A stretch of 64,000 nt of DNA, taken from contig NZ_KV810511.1 in the NCBI RefSeq assembly GCF_001812805.1, forward strand, positions 55,493-119,492, given 5' to 3'. A model generated the notes under the pieces. It ran no database searches. It had not been told where the DNA came from and saw only the letters and a list, made by a program, of their open reading frames with translations. This stretch comes from Corynebacterium sp. HMSC078H07 (GTDB taxonomy: Bacteria; Actinomycetota; Actinomycetes; Mycobacteriales; Mycobacteriaceae). Positions 25,758-34,530 of this stretch are shown piece after piece. Numbering within the stretch: the first letter of the stretch is position 1; every line of letters begins with the position of its first letter. The position numbers and the translations under genes are program-made.

Positions 25758-27305
25758 TCAGTCCGGAGCGCTCACGCCAAGGATAAGTAGCTCCGCCGCC
25801 ACTAGGGGGTCCTTGAGGTCAACCTCTAATAATTCCTCCAAATCCGCGATGCGCTTGCGCACGGTATGGCGGTGCGAGTGCAACTCCTCAGCGGTGCGGC
25901 TTACCTGCCCACCGGCGCGCAGGTAGACCTCCAGGGTTTCCGCCAAGTCGGTGCCGTGCTCGGCATCAAAGGCACGCACCTTGCCCCAGGTCTCCTTCGC
26001 GCGGTTGTGCACCGCCCCCTTGACGCGGGGATCCCTAGTCCAGCTCAAAGTGCGCGATTCCGGGCCCGCAAGCATGCCCGGCTGCAGCCCGAAGGCGAAG
26101 GACTCCAGCTCGCGGACAATCCCCACCCCCAGCTCAGTCCACGGCATGGGCTGGCCCACGACAATGCGCTTGCTTCCGCGAATATCGCGCAGCAAATCCT
26201 GCAGGTTCTTCATCGTTCGGCTTCCCCTAAAGAGCAGGAGGCCGGAGGACTTATCCAGCTCGTATTCAAAGAGCAACCGCCCGTGGTCTTGGAGACGGGC
26301 GTCCAGGGCCTGGATGAAACGCCGGTGGGCGCGCTCCCCCTCAGACTTCACCAGGACCGGCCGCACCCGGCCCTGCGCATCACCCACGAGGTGGAAGATA
26401 CGGCGCATAGGGTCTTCCGGTTGGTCCAACCCCAGCTGGATGGCCAAAGCCATGGAGTTGAGTTCGTTTTGGGTGCGCCGCAGCTCCTGCGGGCGCTTCA
26501 CGGTGAGTTCCGCTAGGCCTGCGGCCTGTTTGAGCAGCGCGCGCTCGTTGACACCGAAGCCGTCACGCGCCACTGCCAAGAGTCCGAAGGAGCGCGCTCC
26601 GTGGTCGGCCAAGCGTTGGGCCAAGACGTTCCACCCGCCTACGCGGCACGCGGCGTAAAAGTTCTGGGCGCGGGTATCGGCAATCACCGGCGTCCAATCC
26701 ACGGGAGGCAGCCCAGGACAAGTGGACTGCGCAAACACGCGCCCATCTTTATCAACGAGACAGGAATGTGCGCCCAGGAGGCGACTGGTCTTGTCCACGA
26801 GGGCATCGAGGCCGGCCACAGCGGCGTCGTTCAGCGCGCCTTGCTGGGCAATGAAACGCTCTAGCCCCTCCTCACGCTGGCGCTGCAACTCGTCGTGCAA
26901 ACGCGCCAGCACCGAGACGAAAGGTACGCGCCGCGCCACCGTGAAGAGCGAAATGTTGCATTCCCGGGCGGCCTCAACCATGCCGGGCGGAACCTCGGCA
27001 AAGGCGAGGCCAACGCCGAAGCCCACCCCCGTCACCCCACCTGCTGCCACCCTACGGATGTACTCTGCTAGCTCCTCAGGCTGTCCTTCAAAAGCCATTC
27101 CGGTGAGCAGGATGACGGCCCCATCGCCCACAAATTCGCGAGGATCGCGCAGCTCACAGGGGTGAATCACGGAAAAAGCACTCCCGCAATCGTGCAGAAT
27201 ATCGATCCCCAGATCGGGTTGATTAGCCAACCAAGTGAGGGAAACGCTTCCCTCTTCCAGCCCGGCAGTTACCCCTGTATCCAAAGTGGACAAATCTTCA
27301 CCCAT
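25758..27305 (-). CDS. Second PucR-type regulator, divergent from gabT2
   Basis: 515 residues with the same order as the gene at 24308: PucR domain (TGVGFGVGLAFAEVPPGMV), a central region, and the C-terminal helix-turn-helix (QVSRTAEELHSHRHTVRKRI). The two PucR genes are tail to tail and each points away to a divergent GabT gene, giving a symmetrical gabT-pucR-pucR-gabT block. It probably controls the 27404-31245 operon. The ligand may be GABA, beta-alanine or another amine. ATG at 27305 has only a weak GCGAAAG site. Confidence 0.82.
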   Translation of the reverse strand: MGEDLSTLDTGVTAGLEEGSVSLTWLANQPDLGIDILHDCGSAFSVIHPCELRDPREFVGDGAVILLTGMAFEGQPEELAEYIRRVAAGGVTGVGFGVGLAFAEVPPGMVEAARECNISLFTVARRVPFVSVLARLHDELQRQREEGLERFIAQQGALNDAAVAGLDALVDKTSRLLGAHSCLVDKDGRVFAQSTCPGLPPVDWTPVIADTRAQNFYAACRVGGWNVLAQRLADHGARSFGLLAVARDGFGVNERALLKQAAGLAELTVKRPQELRRTQNELNSMALAIQLGLDQPEDPMRRIFHLVGDAQGRVRPVLVKSEGERAHRRFIQALDARLQDHGRLLFEYELDKSSGLLLFRGSRTMKNLQDLLRDIRGSKRIVVGQPMPWTELGVGIVRELESFAFGLQPGMLAGPESRTLSWTRDPRVKGAVHNRAKETWGKVRAFDAEHGTDLAETLEVYLRAGGQVSRTAEELHSHRHTVRKRIADLEELLEVDLKDPLVAAELLILGVSAPD

Positions 27306-27403
27306 CTTTCGCCAGATTGTCTATGGCGCCAACCTCAGTGTAGCCATAACAATGACCTGCATCATAAAAATCCAGATCTTTACCTCACAAAGGAGTAGAC
27401 AGC

Positions 27404-28729
27404 ATGCAGGATCTCAAGCACCGCCTCCCCCAAGAGCGGAATGTCTCCACCGCCATCCCTGGCCCGCGCAGCCAGGAGCTGGAATCCGCACGCCAGGCCG
27501 AAGTCGCCGCAGGCGTTATCCCCGGCTACCCGGCCTTCGTCACCGATGGCGACGGTGGCGTGCTTGTCGACGTCGACGGCAACACCCTCATCGACTTTGC
27601 CTCCGGCATCGCCGTCACCAGCGTGGGCGCCTCCAACGAGCGCGTAGCGAAGGCAGTCGCCGAAGCTGCTAGCCACCTCACCCACACCTGCTTCCTCAAC
27701 GCTCCCTACGAGGGCTTTGTTCAGGTGGCCAAGAAACTCAACGAGCTGACCCCGGGTACTCACGAGAAGAAGACCGTTCTCTTCTCCACTGGTGCCGAGG
27801 CAGTTGAGAACGCCGTGAAGATTTCCCGCCGCTACACCGGCAAGAACCGCGTCGTGGTCTTCGACGGTGCCTTCCACGGCCGCACCAACCTCACTATGAC
27901 CATGACCGCCAAGAACAAGCCGTACAAGCAGGGCTTTGGCACCCTGGCTGCCGATATCTACCGCGCACCGATGTCCTACCCGCTGCGTGACGGCCTCGAC
28001 GGCAAACAAGCAGCCGAGCGCACCCTGCGCTACATCGAGCAGTACGTCGGCACTGAGGAGCTGGCCGCCGTCATCATCGAGCCCATCCAGGGCGAAGGCG
28101 GCTTCGTCGAGCCGGCCAAGGGCTTCCTTCCTGCACTGCAGGAATGGTGCACCGACAACGGCGTTGTCTTCATCGCCGATGAAATCCAGGCAGGTATCTG
28201 CCGCACCGGCTCCTGGTTTGCCTGCGAGGACGAGGGCATCATCCCGGACCTCATCACCACCGCCAAGGGCGTGGGCGGCGGCATGCCGCTCTCCGCTGTC
28301 ACTGGCCGCGCCGAAATCATGGACGCCCCAGACCCGGGCTCCCTGGGCGGTACCTACGCTGGTAACCCGGTGGCCTGTGCTGCCTCCCTCGCTGCTTTCG
28401 AGGTGATGGAGGAGCACGATCTCAAGGGACGTGCCCGCGAGATTGAGGCCATCATCCGCGAGGAACTCGAGCCGCTGTTGGAGCTCAACACCGTCGCTGA
28501 GATTCGTGGCCGCGGCGCCATGATCGCCATCGAGCTCGTTGATGACAACAACCAGCCCAATGCTGACCTCACCGCAAAGGTAGCCAAGACCTGCCGCGAG
28601 CAGGGCGTGCTCATCCTCACCTGTGGCCTCGACGGCAACGTCATCCGCCTGCTCCCGCCGTTGGTCATCAACGAGTCCACCCTGCGCGACGGCCTCCACG
28701 TCCTGGCTGAAGCCATCCGCGCAAACTAA
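27404..28729 (+). CDS. GabT-like class III aminotransferase, second copy
   Basis: 441 residues, closely similar to gabT at 22862 (for example FSTGAEAVENAVK, EPIQGEGGF, DEIQAG, Lys288 in TTAKGVGGGMPLS). N-terminal and pocket-lining stretches differ (THTCFLNAPYEGF here, THTSFTISPYESY there), so the amino donor may differ: GABA, 5-aminovalerate, putrescine-derived or cyclic amines are all possible. AAAGGAG precedes ATG at 27404. It heads a likely operon with a monooxygenase and an ester hydrolase. Confidence 0.85.
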   Translation: MQDLKHRLPQERNVSTAIPGPRSQELESARQAEVAAGVIPGYPAFVTDGDGGVLVDVDGNTLIDFASGIAVTSVGASNERVAKAVAEAASHLTHTCFLNAPYEGFVQVAKKLNELTPGTHEKKTVLFSTGAEAVENAVKISRRYTGKNRVVVFDGAFHGRTNLTMTMTAKNKPYKQGFGTLAADIYRAPMSYPLRDGLDGKQAAERTLRYIEQYVGTEELAAVIIEPIQGEGGFVEPAKGFLPALQEWCTDNGVVFIADEIQAGICRTGSWFACEDEGIIPDLITTAKGVGGGMPLSAVTGRAEIMDAPDPGSLGGTYAGNPVACAASLAAFEVMEEHDLKGRAREIEAIIREELEPLLELNTVAEIRGRGAMIAIELVDDNNQPNADLTAKVAKTCREQGVLILTCGLDGNVIRLLPPLVINESTLRDGLHVLAEAIRAN

Positions 28730-28748
28730 ACCCCACCACACAATCCAT

Positions 28749-28766
28749 GCCGTTGGAGGCAACGGC
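28749..28766 (+). other. Small hairpin between gabT2 and the monooxygenase
   Basis: GCCGTT-GGAGGC-AACGGC forms a six-pair stem that places a GGAGG in the loop, 35 bases before the next start. It may tune processing within the operon; it has no T run. Confidence 0.35.
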
Positions 28767-28801
28767 CTCCCCCACTACAACGACTTAAGGAGTCACACAC
28801 C

Positions 28802-30250
28802 ATGAAGATCTACGATTGCATCATCCTCGGCACCGGCTACGGCGGACTGGGCATGGGCGCCCAGCTGGTCCGCGACGAGCAGAAGGACTTCCTCATCCTC
28901 GAGGCAGCCGACGAGGTCGGCGGCGTCTGGCGCGACAACACCTACCCGGGCGCTGCCTGCGATACCCAGGCTCTCATCTACTGCTACTCCTACTTCCTCA
29001 ACCTCGGTGTTTCCCGCATGTTCGCCGGTCAGGACGAGATGCAGGGCTACCTCAAGGCACTTGCCGAGGAGTTCAACCTCTACGATCACATCAAGTTCAA
29101 CCACCGCATCACCAACGCTGCGTGGAAGGAAGACCTCAAGGCTTGGGAGATCGAAGCCAACGGTGAAACCTACTACGGCCGCGTTTTCGTCGGTGCGTGG
29201 GGCCAGCTCTCCAAGCCCAAGGTTCCGAACTTCCCGAACCGCGAGGCATTCCAGGGCGTACAGTTCCACTCCGCTGAGTGGAACCACGACGTCGACCTGA
29301 ACGGCAAGAAGGTTGCCGTCATCGGTAACGCGGCTTCCGCTGTCCAGCTGGTTCCGGAGGTAGCAAAGGTTGCGGAGAAGCTCTCCGTGTTTCAGCGCTC
29401 CGCCAACTACATCCTGCCGCGCAACCAGGTCATCTTCACCGAGGAAGAGACCAAGGAGTTCCAGGAGAACCCGGATTCCTACCGCGCCATCCGCCAGGAG
29501 ATCCACGATGTCCGCGAAGAAGGTTTCGACCGCACCCGCAAGGGCACCGATTCCGCTGCCGAGGGTGTCGAGCAGGCCATGGAGCACCTGCGTTCCCAGG
29601 TCGATGACCCGGAGCTGGTGGAGAAGCTCACCCCAACCTTCGCCTTCGGCTGCAAGCGCATCCTGCGCTCCGATGACTTCTACCCCACCTTCAACCGTGA
29701 CAACGTAGAGCTCATCACCGCTGGCATCGAAAAGTTCACCGAGACCGGCATCCGTACCGACGACGGTGCGGAGCATGATTTCGACGTGGTCATCTACGCC
29801 ACCGGCTTCCACTCCCAGGAGTTCCAGGGTGACCTGCCGATTGCTGGCCGCGATGGCGTCGATCTGCGCGAGCGCTGGGGCAACTCCCCGGAGGCCTACC
29901 TGGGCATGTCCGTGGATGGTTTCCCGAACTTCTTCATGCTCTACGGCCCGAACACCAACCTCAACCACCACTCCGTGGTGGCCATGCTCGAAGCACAGGA
30001 CCGCTACATCTCCCAGGCCGTTGCGTACCTGCGCGAGAACCCGGAGGCAGCCCTCGACGTGAAGAAGAACGTCATCGACGAGTTCAACACCCGTATCCAG
30101 AAGGAACTTGAGGCATCTGCGTTCTCCGCTGACTGCTCCTCCTGGTACAAGAACGAGGAAGGCCGCGTTATCAACAACTGGTCCGGCAACGTTGCTGAGT
30201 ACTACGAGCTCACCGACGAGCTCGAGCTCAACGACTACGAGCTGGTCTAG
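28802..30250 (+). CDS. Flavin-containing monooxygenase, Baeyer-Villiger-like
   Basis: 482 residues. The FAD motif is GTGYGGLGMG (10-19), the NADPH motif AVIGNAASAVQ (173-183), and between them F150-Q-G-V-Q-F-H-S-A-E-W160, the FxGxxxHxxxW signature of Baeyer-Villiger monooxygenases. These enzymes insert oxygen next to a ketone to give an ester or lactone, using NADPH and O2. An ester hydrolase follows 15 bases after the stop and an omega-aminotransferase precedes it, suggesting amine to ketone to ester to acid plus alcohol. The final W is followed by N rather than the usual P or D. Confidence 0.85.
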   Translation: MKIYDCIILGTGYGGLGMGAQLVRDEQKDFLILEAADEVGGVWRDNTYPGAACDTQALIYCYSYFLNLGVSRMFAGQDEMQGYLKALAEEFNLYDHIKFNHRITNAAWKEDLKAWEIEANGETYYGRVFVGAWGQLSKPKVPNFPNREAFQGVQFHSAEWNHDVDLNGKKVAVIGNAASAVQLVPEVAKVAEKLSVFQRSANYILPRNQVIFTEEETKEFQENPDSYRAIRQEIHDVREEGFDRTRKGTDSAAEGVEQAMEHLRSQVDDPELVEKLTPTFAFGCKRILRSDDFYPTFNRDNVELITAGIEKFTETGIRTDDGAEHDFDVVIYATGFHSQEFQGDLPIAGRDGVDLRERWGNSPEAYLGMSVDGFPNFFMLYGPNTNLNHHSVVAMLEAQDRYISQAVAYLRENPEAALDVKKNVIDEFNTRIQKELEASAFSADCSSWYKNEEGRVINNWSGNVAEYYELTDELELNDYELV

Positions 30251-30264
30251 GAGGTAGTTTCACA

Positions 30265-31245
30265 ATGCACACGCTGCACGACGAATATTCCGGGCGTCCC
30301 GTCGCTGAGGATGCGTGGAAGGCGCTGAAACCTTTCCGCGATGGTGGAGCGAAGTCCTTCCACAATTTCCCCATCCCGCAGGTGCGTGAGAACTACGTAG
30401 CCTCAGCCCACACCAACCCGCTCCATGAGGAGAAGGTACCCGCAACCACGGATTTCCAGGTCGACGAGTTCCAGGTTCGCCTCTACGATCCCCGCCCGGA
30501 GGAGGAGCGCGGCCAGGACACCCCTGCAGTGCTCTACATGCACGGCGGCGGCTGGCTTATGGGAAACCTGGAGACCCACCACTCCTCGGTACGCCGTATC
30601 GCGGTGCTGACCGGTCTCCCGGTCGTCGCGGTGGATTATCGCCTCGCCCCGGAGCACACCTACCCGGCGGCTATCGACGATTGCCGCGCCGCCTACCGCT
30701 GGCTGTCCAACCCGGAGGCTGAGCACGGACTGACCGTGACCTCCATCGCGGTCGCCGGCGACTCGGCCGGCGGCCAGCTGGCTGCCACGTTGGCGAATGA
30801 GTTCGCGGTGCTTGATGACGTCGCCAAGCTCAGCGCCCAAATCCTCCTCTACCCGATCACGGATTGCTCCCGTGAGCGCACCGAGAACGGTGCTTCCTAC
30901 AAGCGCTTGGAGGAAGGCTTCCCGCTGGCGTCGGACACCATGCGCTGGTTCATCGATACCTTCGTCACGGAGGAATCCCAGCGCACCGCCACGGATCTCT
31001 CCCCACTGTTGCTGGAAGAGCTACCGGAGGGCCTGCCCCCGTCACTCGTCATCACGGTGGACAACGATCCGCTGGCGGATGAGGGCATCGAGTATGCCGG
31101 CAAGCTGGCCAAGGCTGGTGTGGATGTCACGCACAAGCACCTCGTGGGATACCACCACGGCTTGTTTACTTCCGCCGCCATCATTGACCGCGGCGAAGAA
31201 GAGCTCGCTGGAATCGCTGAGTTCATCAAGGCGGTGACGAGCTAG
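30265..31245 (+). CDS. Alpha/beta hydrolase of the hormone-sensitive lipase family
   Basis: 326 residues. The oxyanion motif HGGGW is at 93-97, the nucleophile Ser167 lies in GDSAGG, and DPLADEG and YHHGLF supply Asp and His near the C-terminus. The family hydrolyses short-chain esters and lactones in the cytosol. GGAGG precedes ATG at 30265, 14 bases after the monooxygenase stop. It would open the ester or lactone made by that enzyme. A terminator follows, ending the operon. Confidence 0.87.
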   Translation: MHTLHDEYSGRPVAEDAWKALKPFRDGGAKSFHNFPIPQVRENYVASAHTNPLHEEKVPATTDFQVDEFQVRLYDPRPEEERGQDTPAVLYMHGGGWLMGNLETHHSSVRRIAVLTGLPVVAVDYRLAPEHTYPAAIDDCRAAYRWLSNPEAEHGLTVTSIAVAGDSAGGQLAATLANEFAVLDDVAKLSAQILLYPITDCSRERTENGASYKRLEEGFPLASDTMRWFIDTFVTEESQRTATDLSPLLLEELPEGLPPSLVITVDNDPLADEGIEYAGKLAKAGVDVTHKHLVGYHHGLFTSAAIIDRGEEELAGIAEFIKAVTS

Positions 31246-31263
31246 CAGCCACCACTGACCCAC

Positions 31264-31299
31264 GGGGCAGGCTCCCATTTTTTAAAGGCAGCCTGCCCC
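31264..31299 (+). terminator. Terminator after the ester hydrolase
   Basis: GGGGCAGGCT (31264-31273) and AGCCTGCCCC (31290-31299) form a ten-pair stem with a loop containing TTTTTT, 18 bases after the stop. Confidence 0.75.
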
Positions 31300-31344
31300 G
31301 TTCGCATAAGCAAAAGTTTCAATCCTTTAACAGTTAGGTTTATC

Positions 31345-32676
31345 ATGCTCAAGCGCTCATTCGGCATCGCGATGGCCTTTATCGGCGTGCTCGCAGGTGC
31401 GTCCTTTGCCTCGGGACGCGAGGCCCTCCAGTACTTCGTTGCCTTCGGCAACATGGGTGTTGTCGGCGCCATCGTCACAGCCCTCGCCATGACTATTTCC
31501 GGCATCACCATTCTTCAATTAGGTTCTTATCACCGCGCCAAGGAGCACACCTCCGTGTTCAATGCGGTGTCCACCCCCATCGTGTCGAAGATCCTCGATG
31601 TCGCCACGCTGACCTGTCTCTTCTGCATCGGCTTTGCCATGTTTGCCGGCGCCGGCACCAACCTCAATCAACAGTGGGGCTGGCCGGTATGGATCGGCGC
31701 GATCCTCATGCTGGTCCTCACGTTGCTGACTGGTCGGCTTGACGTGGACAAGGTGACTATCGCCATCGGCGCTATCACCCCGTTCATCATCGTCCTGCTG
31801 ACCATCGGCACCGTCTACACCGTGTTGACGTCCAACCCTGATTGGTCGCATCTCAACGAGCAGGCGCAGAACATTCCCACCACGCTTCCGAATTGGTGGG
31901 TCTCCGCTATCAACAACTTGGGCCTGAACGTCATCGTGGTGGTCTCCATGATGATCGTCATCGGCGGCAACTTCCTCGATGCCAAGGAAGTGGGCTACGG
32001 TGGCATTCTCGGCGGCCTGTGCTTCCTGTTCCTGCTGGCAGTCCTAGTCGGCGGCCTCTACGTTTCCGTGGGCCCGATCACTGAGGCCGAAATGCCGACT
32101 TTGGCCATGATTGAGCAGATCCATCCATGGCTTGGCTTTGCCATGTCCGTTGCTATCTACGGCATGATTTATAACACCGCCATCGGCATGTTCTACGCCT
32201 TTGCTAAGCGCCTGACCCGTGGCAAGCCACAGCACTTCTACAAGGTCTACGTCATCTCCGTGCTCATCGGCTTCGTCCTTTCCTTCATTGGCTTCTCCAA
32301 CCTCATCGGCTGGGTCTACCCGATTCTGGGCTACATGGGCATCGCCATCATGTTCATCATCGGCTTTGCGTGGCTGAAGAACCGCGAGGATCTGCAGTCT
32401 GAAGCAGACCTACGCCGCCGTGCACGCGAGCTGCTCAAGAAGCGCTTTGAGAATGACAACCACCTCTCCGACGAAGAGATGCAGGAGCTCACCGCCATCG
32501 CCCGCAATTCCTCCATCCCCGAGTCTGACTTCATTAGGGAAATCATGACCGAGGTCGATTCCGGGGACCTTCCCGAAGAAATGCAGATCGGTGACGGAAA
32601 GCTGCACGCACTCATTACGGGTAAGCCCATCCCGCGTGCGAACAAGCCCGGTCCGCGTACCAAGAAGAAGGTCTAA
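31345..32676 (+). CDS. YkvI-like membrane transporter
   Basis: 443 residues with about ten membrane helices and a charged cytoplasmic tail of about 80 residues (DLRRRARELLKKRFEND and on). The first helix MAFIGVLAGASFASGRE matches the YkvI family, which belongs to the amino acid/sodium symporter superfamily with unknown substrates. ATG at 31345 has a weak TTAGG site. It lies between the monooxygenase operon and the GAF-PucR regulator, 18 bases before the latter, so the two are likely cotranscribed. Confidence 0.75.
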   Translation: MLKRSFGIAMAFIGVLAGASFASGREALQYFVAFGNMGVVGAIVTALAMTISGITILQLGSYHRAKEHTSVFNAVSTPIVSKILDVATLTCLFCIGFAMFAGAGTNLNQQWGWPVWIGAILMLVLTLLTGRLDVDKVTIAIGAITPFIIVLLTIGTVYTVLTSNPDWSHLNEQAQNIPTTLPNWWVSAINNLGLNVIVVVSMMIVIGGNFLDAKEVGYGGILGGLCFLFLLAVLVGGLYVSVGPITEAEMPTLAMIEQIHPWLGFAMSVAIYGMIYNTAIGMFYAFAKRLTRGKPQHFYKVYVISVLIGFVLSFIGFSNLIGWVYPILGYMGIAIMFIIGFAWLKNREDLQSEADLRRRARELLKKRFENDNHLSDEEMQELTAIARNSSIPESDFIREIMTEVDSGDLPEEMQIGDGKLHALITGKPIPRANKPGPRTKKKV

Positions 32677-32694
32677 CCCTAATAAGCTGTAGGC

Positions 32695-34413
32695 ATGTCT
32701 CTCCTCGGCCCCGTCCTCTCCCACCTTGCCAGCGGCACCCGTGTCCCCGACGAGCTGCGCGAGCAACTGGCGGCCGAGGAGCTTAGCGCGCTGCGGGCTG
32801 TGGAAGAGACTATGCGCGCCAATCACACGTGGCGGGTGATGTCGACGAAGCTTCTCGACGTCTCCCACATGCTCAACGCTGGTCGCGATTCGACAGATAT
32901 CCTCCAGGCTATTGTGCGGCATGCGCGCAGCACTATCGGTACGGACGTGGGCTACCTTAGCCTCAATGATGAGGACACCGGCTTCACCAAGGTGCTGGCG
33001 ACCAGCGGTGTCGTGACCGAGGAATTCCGCACCATCAACATGCCGATGGGTTCGGGAATTCTCGGCATTGTGGCCGCTACCAACCGCCCAGCATGGACCT
33101 ATGATCATTCGGCCGATCCTGATGTCACGCATGTGGATTACGTGGATCGCGCAGTGGAAGCCGAAGGCATTCGGGGCATCCTCGGGGCCCCGATTCGCAT
33201 AGGTGGGAAAACCATCGGAGCGCTCCTCGTGGGCGACCGGCACCCACGCCACTACACGCACGAGGAAATCGCAGCACTGGAGGTGCTCGGCTCTATCACC
33301 TCCGTGGCGCTGGAAAATGCCCAAGTCATTGAGAGCCAGGGCGAATCCGTTGCGGAGCTAACCCGCTCGCAGATAGCGCTGAGCCGACACATCGAAGAGC
33401 TGCAGTGGCTCAATGAGGTAAACACACATCTGCTCCATGTGCTCATGAACAACGCCAGCTTCGAGGAACTCGAACGCGTGCTGGCTAAGAGCCTTGACGC
33501 GCCAGTAACGCTGTGGACCACAGAAGACGCCCCGGAAACTCCCCCGGCCAGCACGTTCCCCGTGGAGTTTAATGGCCGTGAACTGGGCACAATCGGTGTG
33601 GACAAAGAGCTAAGTGATACCGAACTCCGCGTCATCAGCCATGCCTCCGCCGCGTTTACCTCCATCGCATTGTTCGCCGAAGCGCTTGTCGACGCCACCG
33701 CGCGCAAAGTCGACGACCTCGTCTACGCCGTAGCGCTGGGCAACGCTGGACGCGAGGAAATAGCCCGCCTACGCCACCTCACGGGCATCAGCCTCACGGC
33801 ATCAACTCAGCTCTATTTCCTCGGTTTAAACTCCGAGAAGGGCCTGCCCACCCGCCCGCAGCTAGAGCACCTCCTACCCGGTCATGCCGCCATCACTCAT
33901 CATGACCAACACGTGTGCGTGCTGTATCAGCCTGAAAGGGCCATCGATAAGGCTCTTGCTTCTTTACTTGAAACCTATCCTGACCTGGCTGTATCGGCCA
34001 TTGGTTTTAGCGGGGTGGATTCTGCACGCAGCGCCCACGATTCGGCTATGGCCTACCTTGACTCTGCCATCGCGCTCAGCCTGCGCGGACAGCTCGTCAC
34101 TGAATCGACCCTGGGCACAGTGGGACTCATCTTGGGAGCAGACCCGCATGCCCTCGAGCTGCTCTCGACGCACACCATTGCCCCACTCCTTCGCTACGAC
34201 GAAGAGAATTCCACCGAGCTCGCCAGCACTGCTCACCAGTACCTGTTGTCCGGCCACAGCATCCCGCAGACTGCGCGCATCATGTTCATTCACCCCAATA
34301 CCGTGCGCCAGCGCTTGGACCGGATTGTGTCGCTGATGGGTGAGGACTGGGCCGTCGGCCAGCGCGGTCTCGACGTGTTCCTTGCACTGCGTGCCCATTC
34401 CCTACGTGGATAG
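32695..34413 (+). CDS. GAF-domain PucR/CdaR-type regulator
   Basis: 572 residues. A GAF domain covers about residues 60-205 (SMILQAI-type helix, VGYLSLNDED, MPMGSGILGIVAATN, LGAPIRIGGKTIGALLVGDR), then a coiled linker and a GGDEF-like/CdaR middle, and a PucR helix-turn-helix at the end (SIPQTARIMFIHPNTVRQRL). Proteins of this design activate dehydrogenase operons such as those for acetoin or diols. The zinc alcohol dehydrogenase at 34531 is the obvious target. It starts 18 bases after the YkvI-like gene. Confidence 0.82.
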   Translation: MSLLGPVLSHLASGTRVPDELREQLAAEELSALRAVEETMRANHTWRVMSTKLLDVSHMLNAGRDSTDILQAIVRHARSTIGTDVGYLSLNDEDTGFTKVLATSGVVTEEFRTINMPMGSGILGIVAATNRPAWTYDHSADPDVTHVDYVDRAVEAEGIRGILGAPIRIGGKTIGALLVGDRHPRHYTHEEIAALEVLGSITSVALENAQVIESQGESVAELTRSQIALSRHIEELQWLNEVNTHLLHVLMNNASFEELERVLAKSLDAPVTLWTTEDAPETPPASTFPVEFNGRELGTIGVDKELSDTELRVISHASAAFTSIALFAEALVDATARKVDDLVYAVALGNAGREEIARLRHLTGISLTASTQLYFLGLNSEKGLPTRPQLEHLLPGHAAITHHDQHVCVLYQPERAIDKALASLLETYPDLAVSAIGFSGVDSARSAHDSAMAYLDSAIALSLRGQLVTESTLGTVGLILGADPHALELLSTHTIAPLLRYDEENSTELASTAHQYLLSGHSIPQTARIMFIHPNTVRQRLDRIVSLMGEDWAVGQRGLDVFLALRAHSLRG

Positions 34414-34434
34414 ATCAATCCACATCAACTTCGC

Positions 34435-34447
34435 ACTACGGTGTAGT
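34435..34447. promoter_or_regulatory. Palindrome ACTAC-GGT-GTAGT upstream of the alcohol dehydrogenase
   Basis: A perfect inverted repeat of five bases per arm, 84 bases before the start at 34531, in a position suited to an activator. The GAF-PucR protein encoded immediately upstream is the likely ligand. Confidence 0.35.
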
Positions 34448-34530
34448 TTCCCACATGTCATTGTGCCTTCCACGCCGAGCTAGTGACGTAGATTTCGAGA
34501 CATTAGCTCATCCCACGTTTGGAGGTAACC

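Noticed and set aside
27380..28762. Minus-strand frame opposite gabT2
   Set aside because: Antisense shadow; the PLP and substrate motifs are on the plus strand.
28793..29971. Minus-strand frame opposite the monooxygenase
   Set aside because: It has no ribosome site or family signal, and the plus strand carries both Rossmann motifs.
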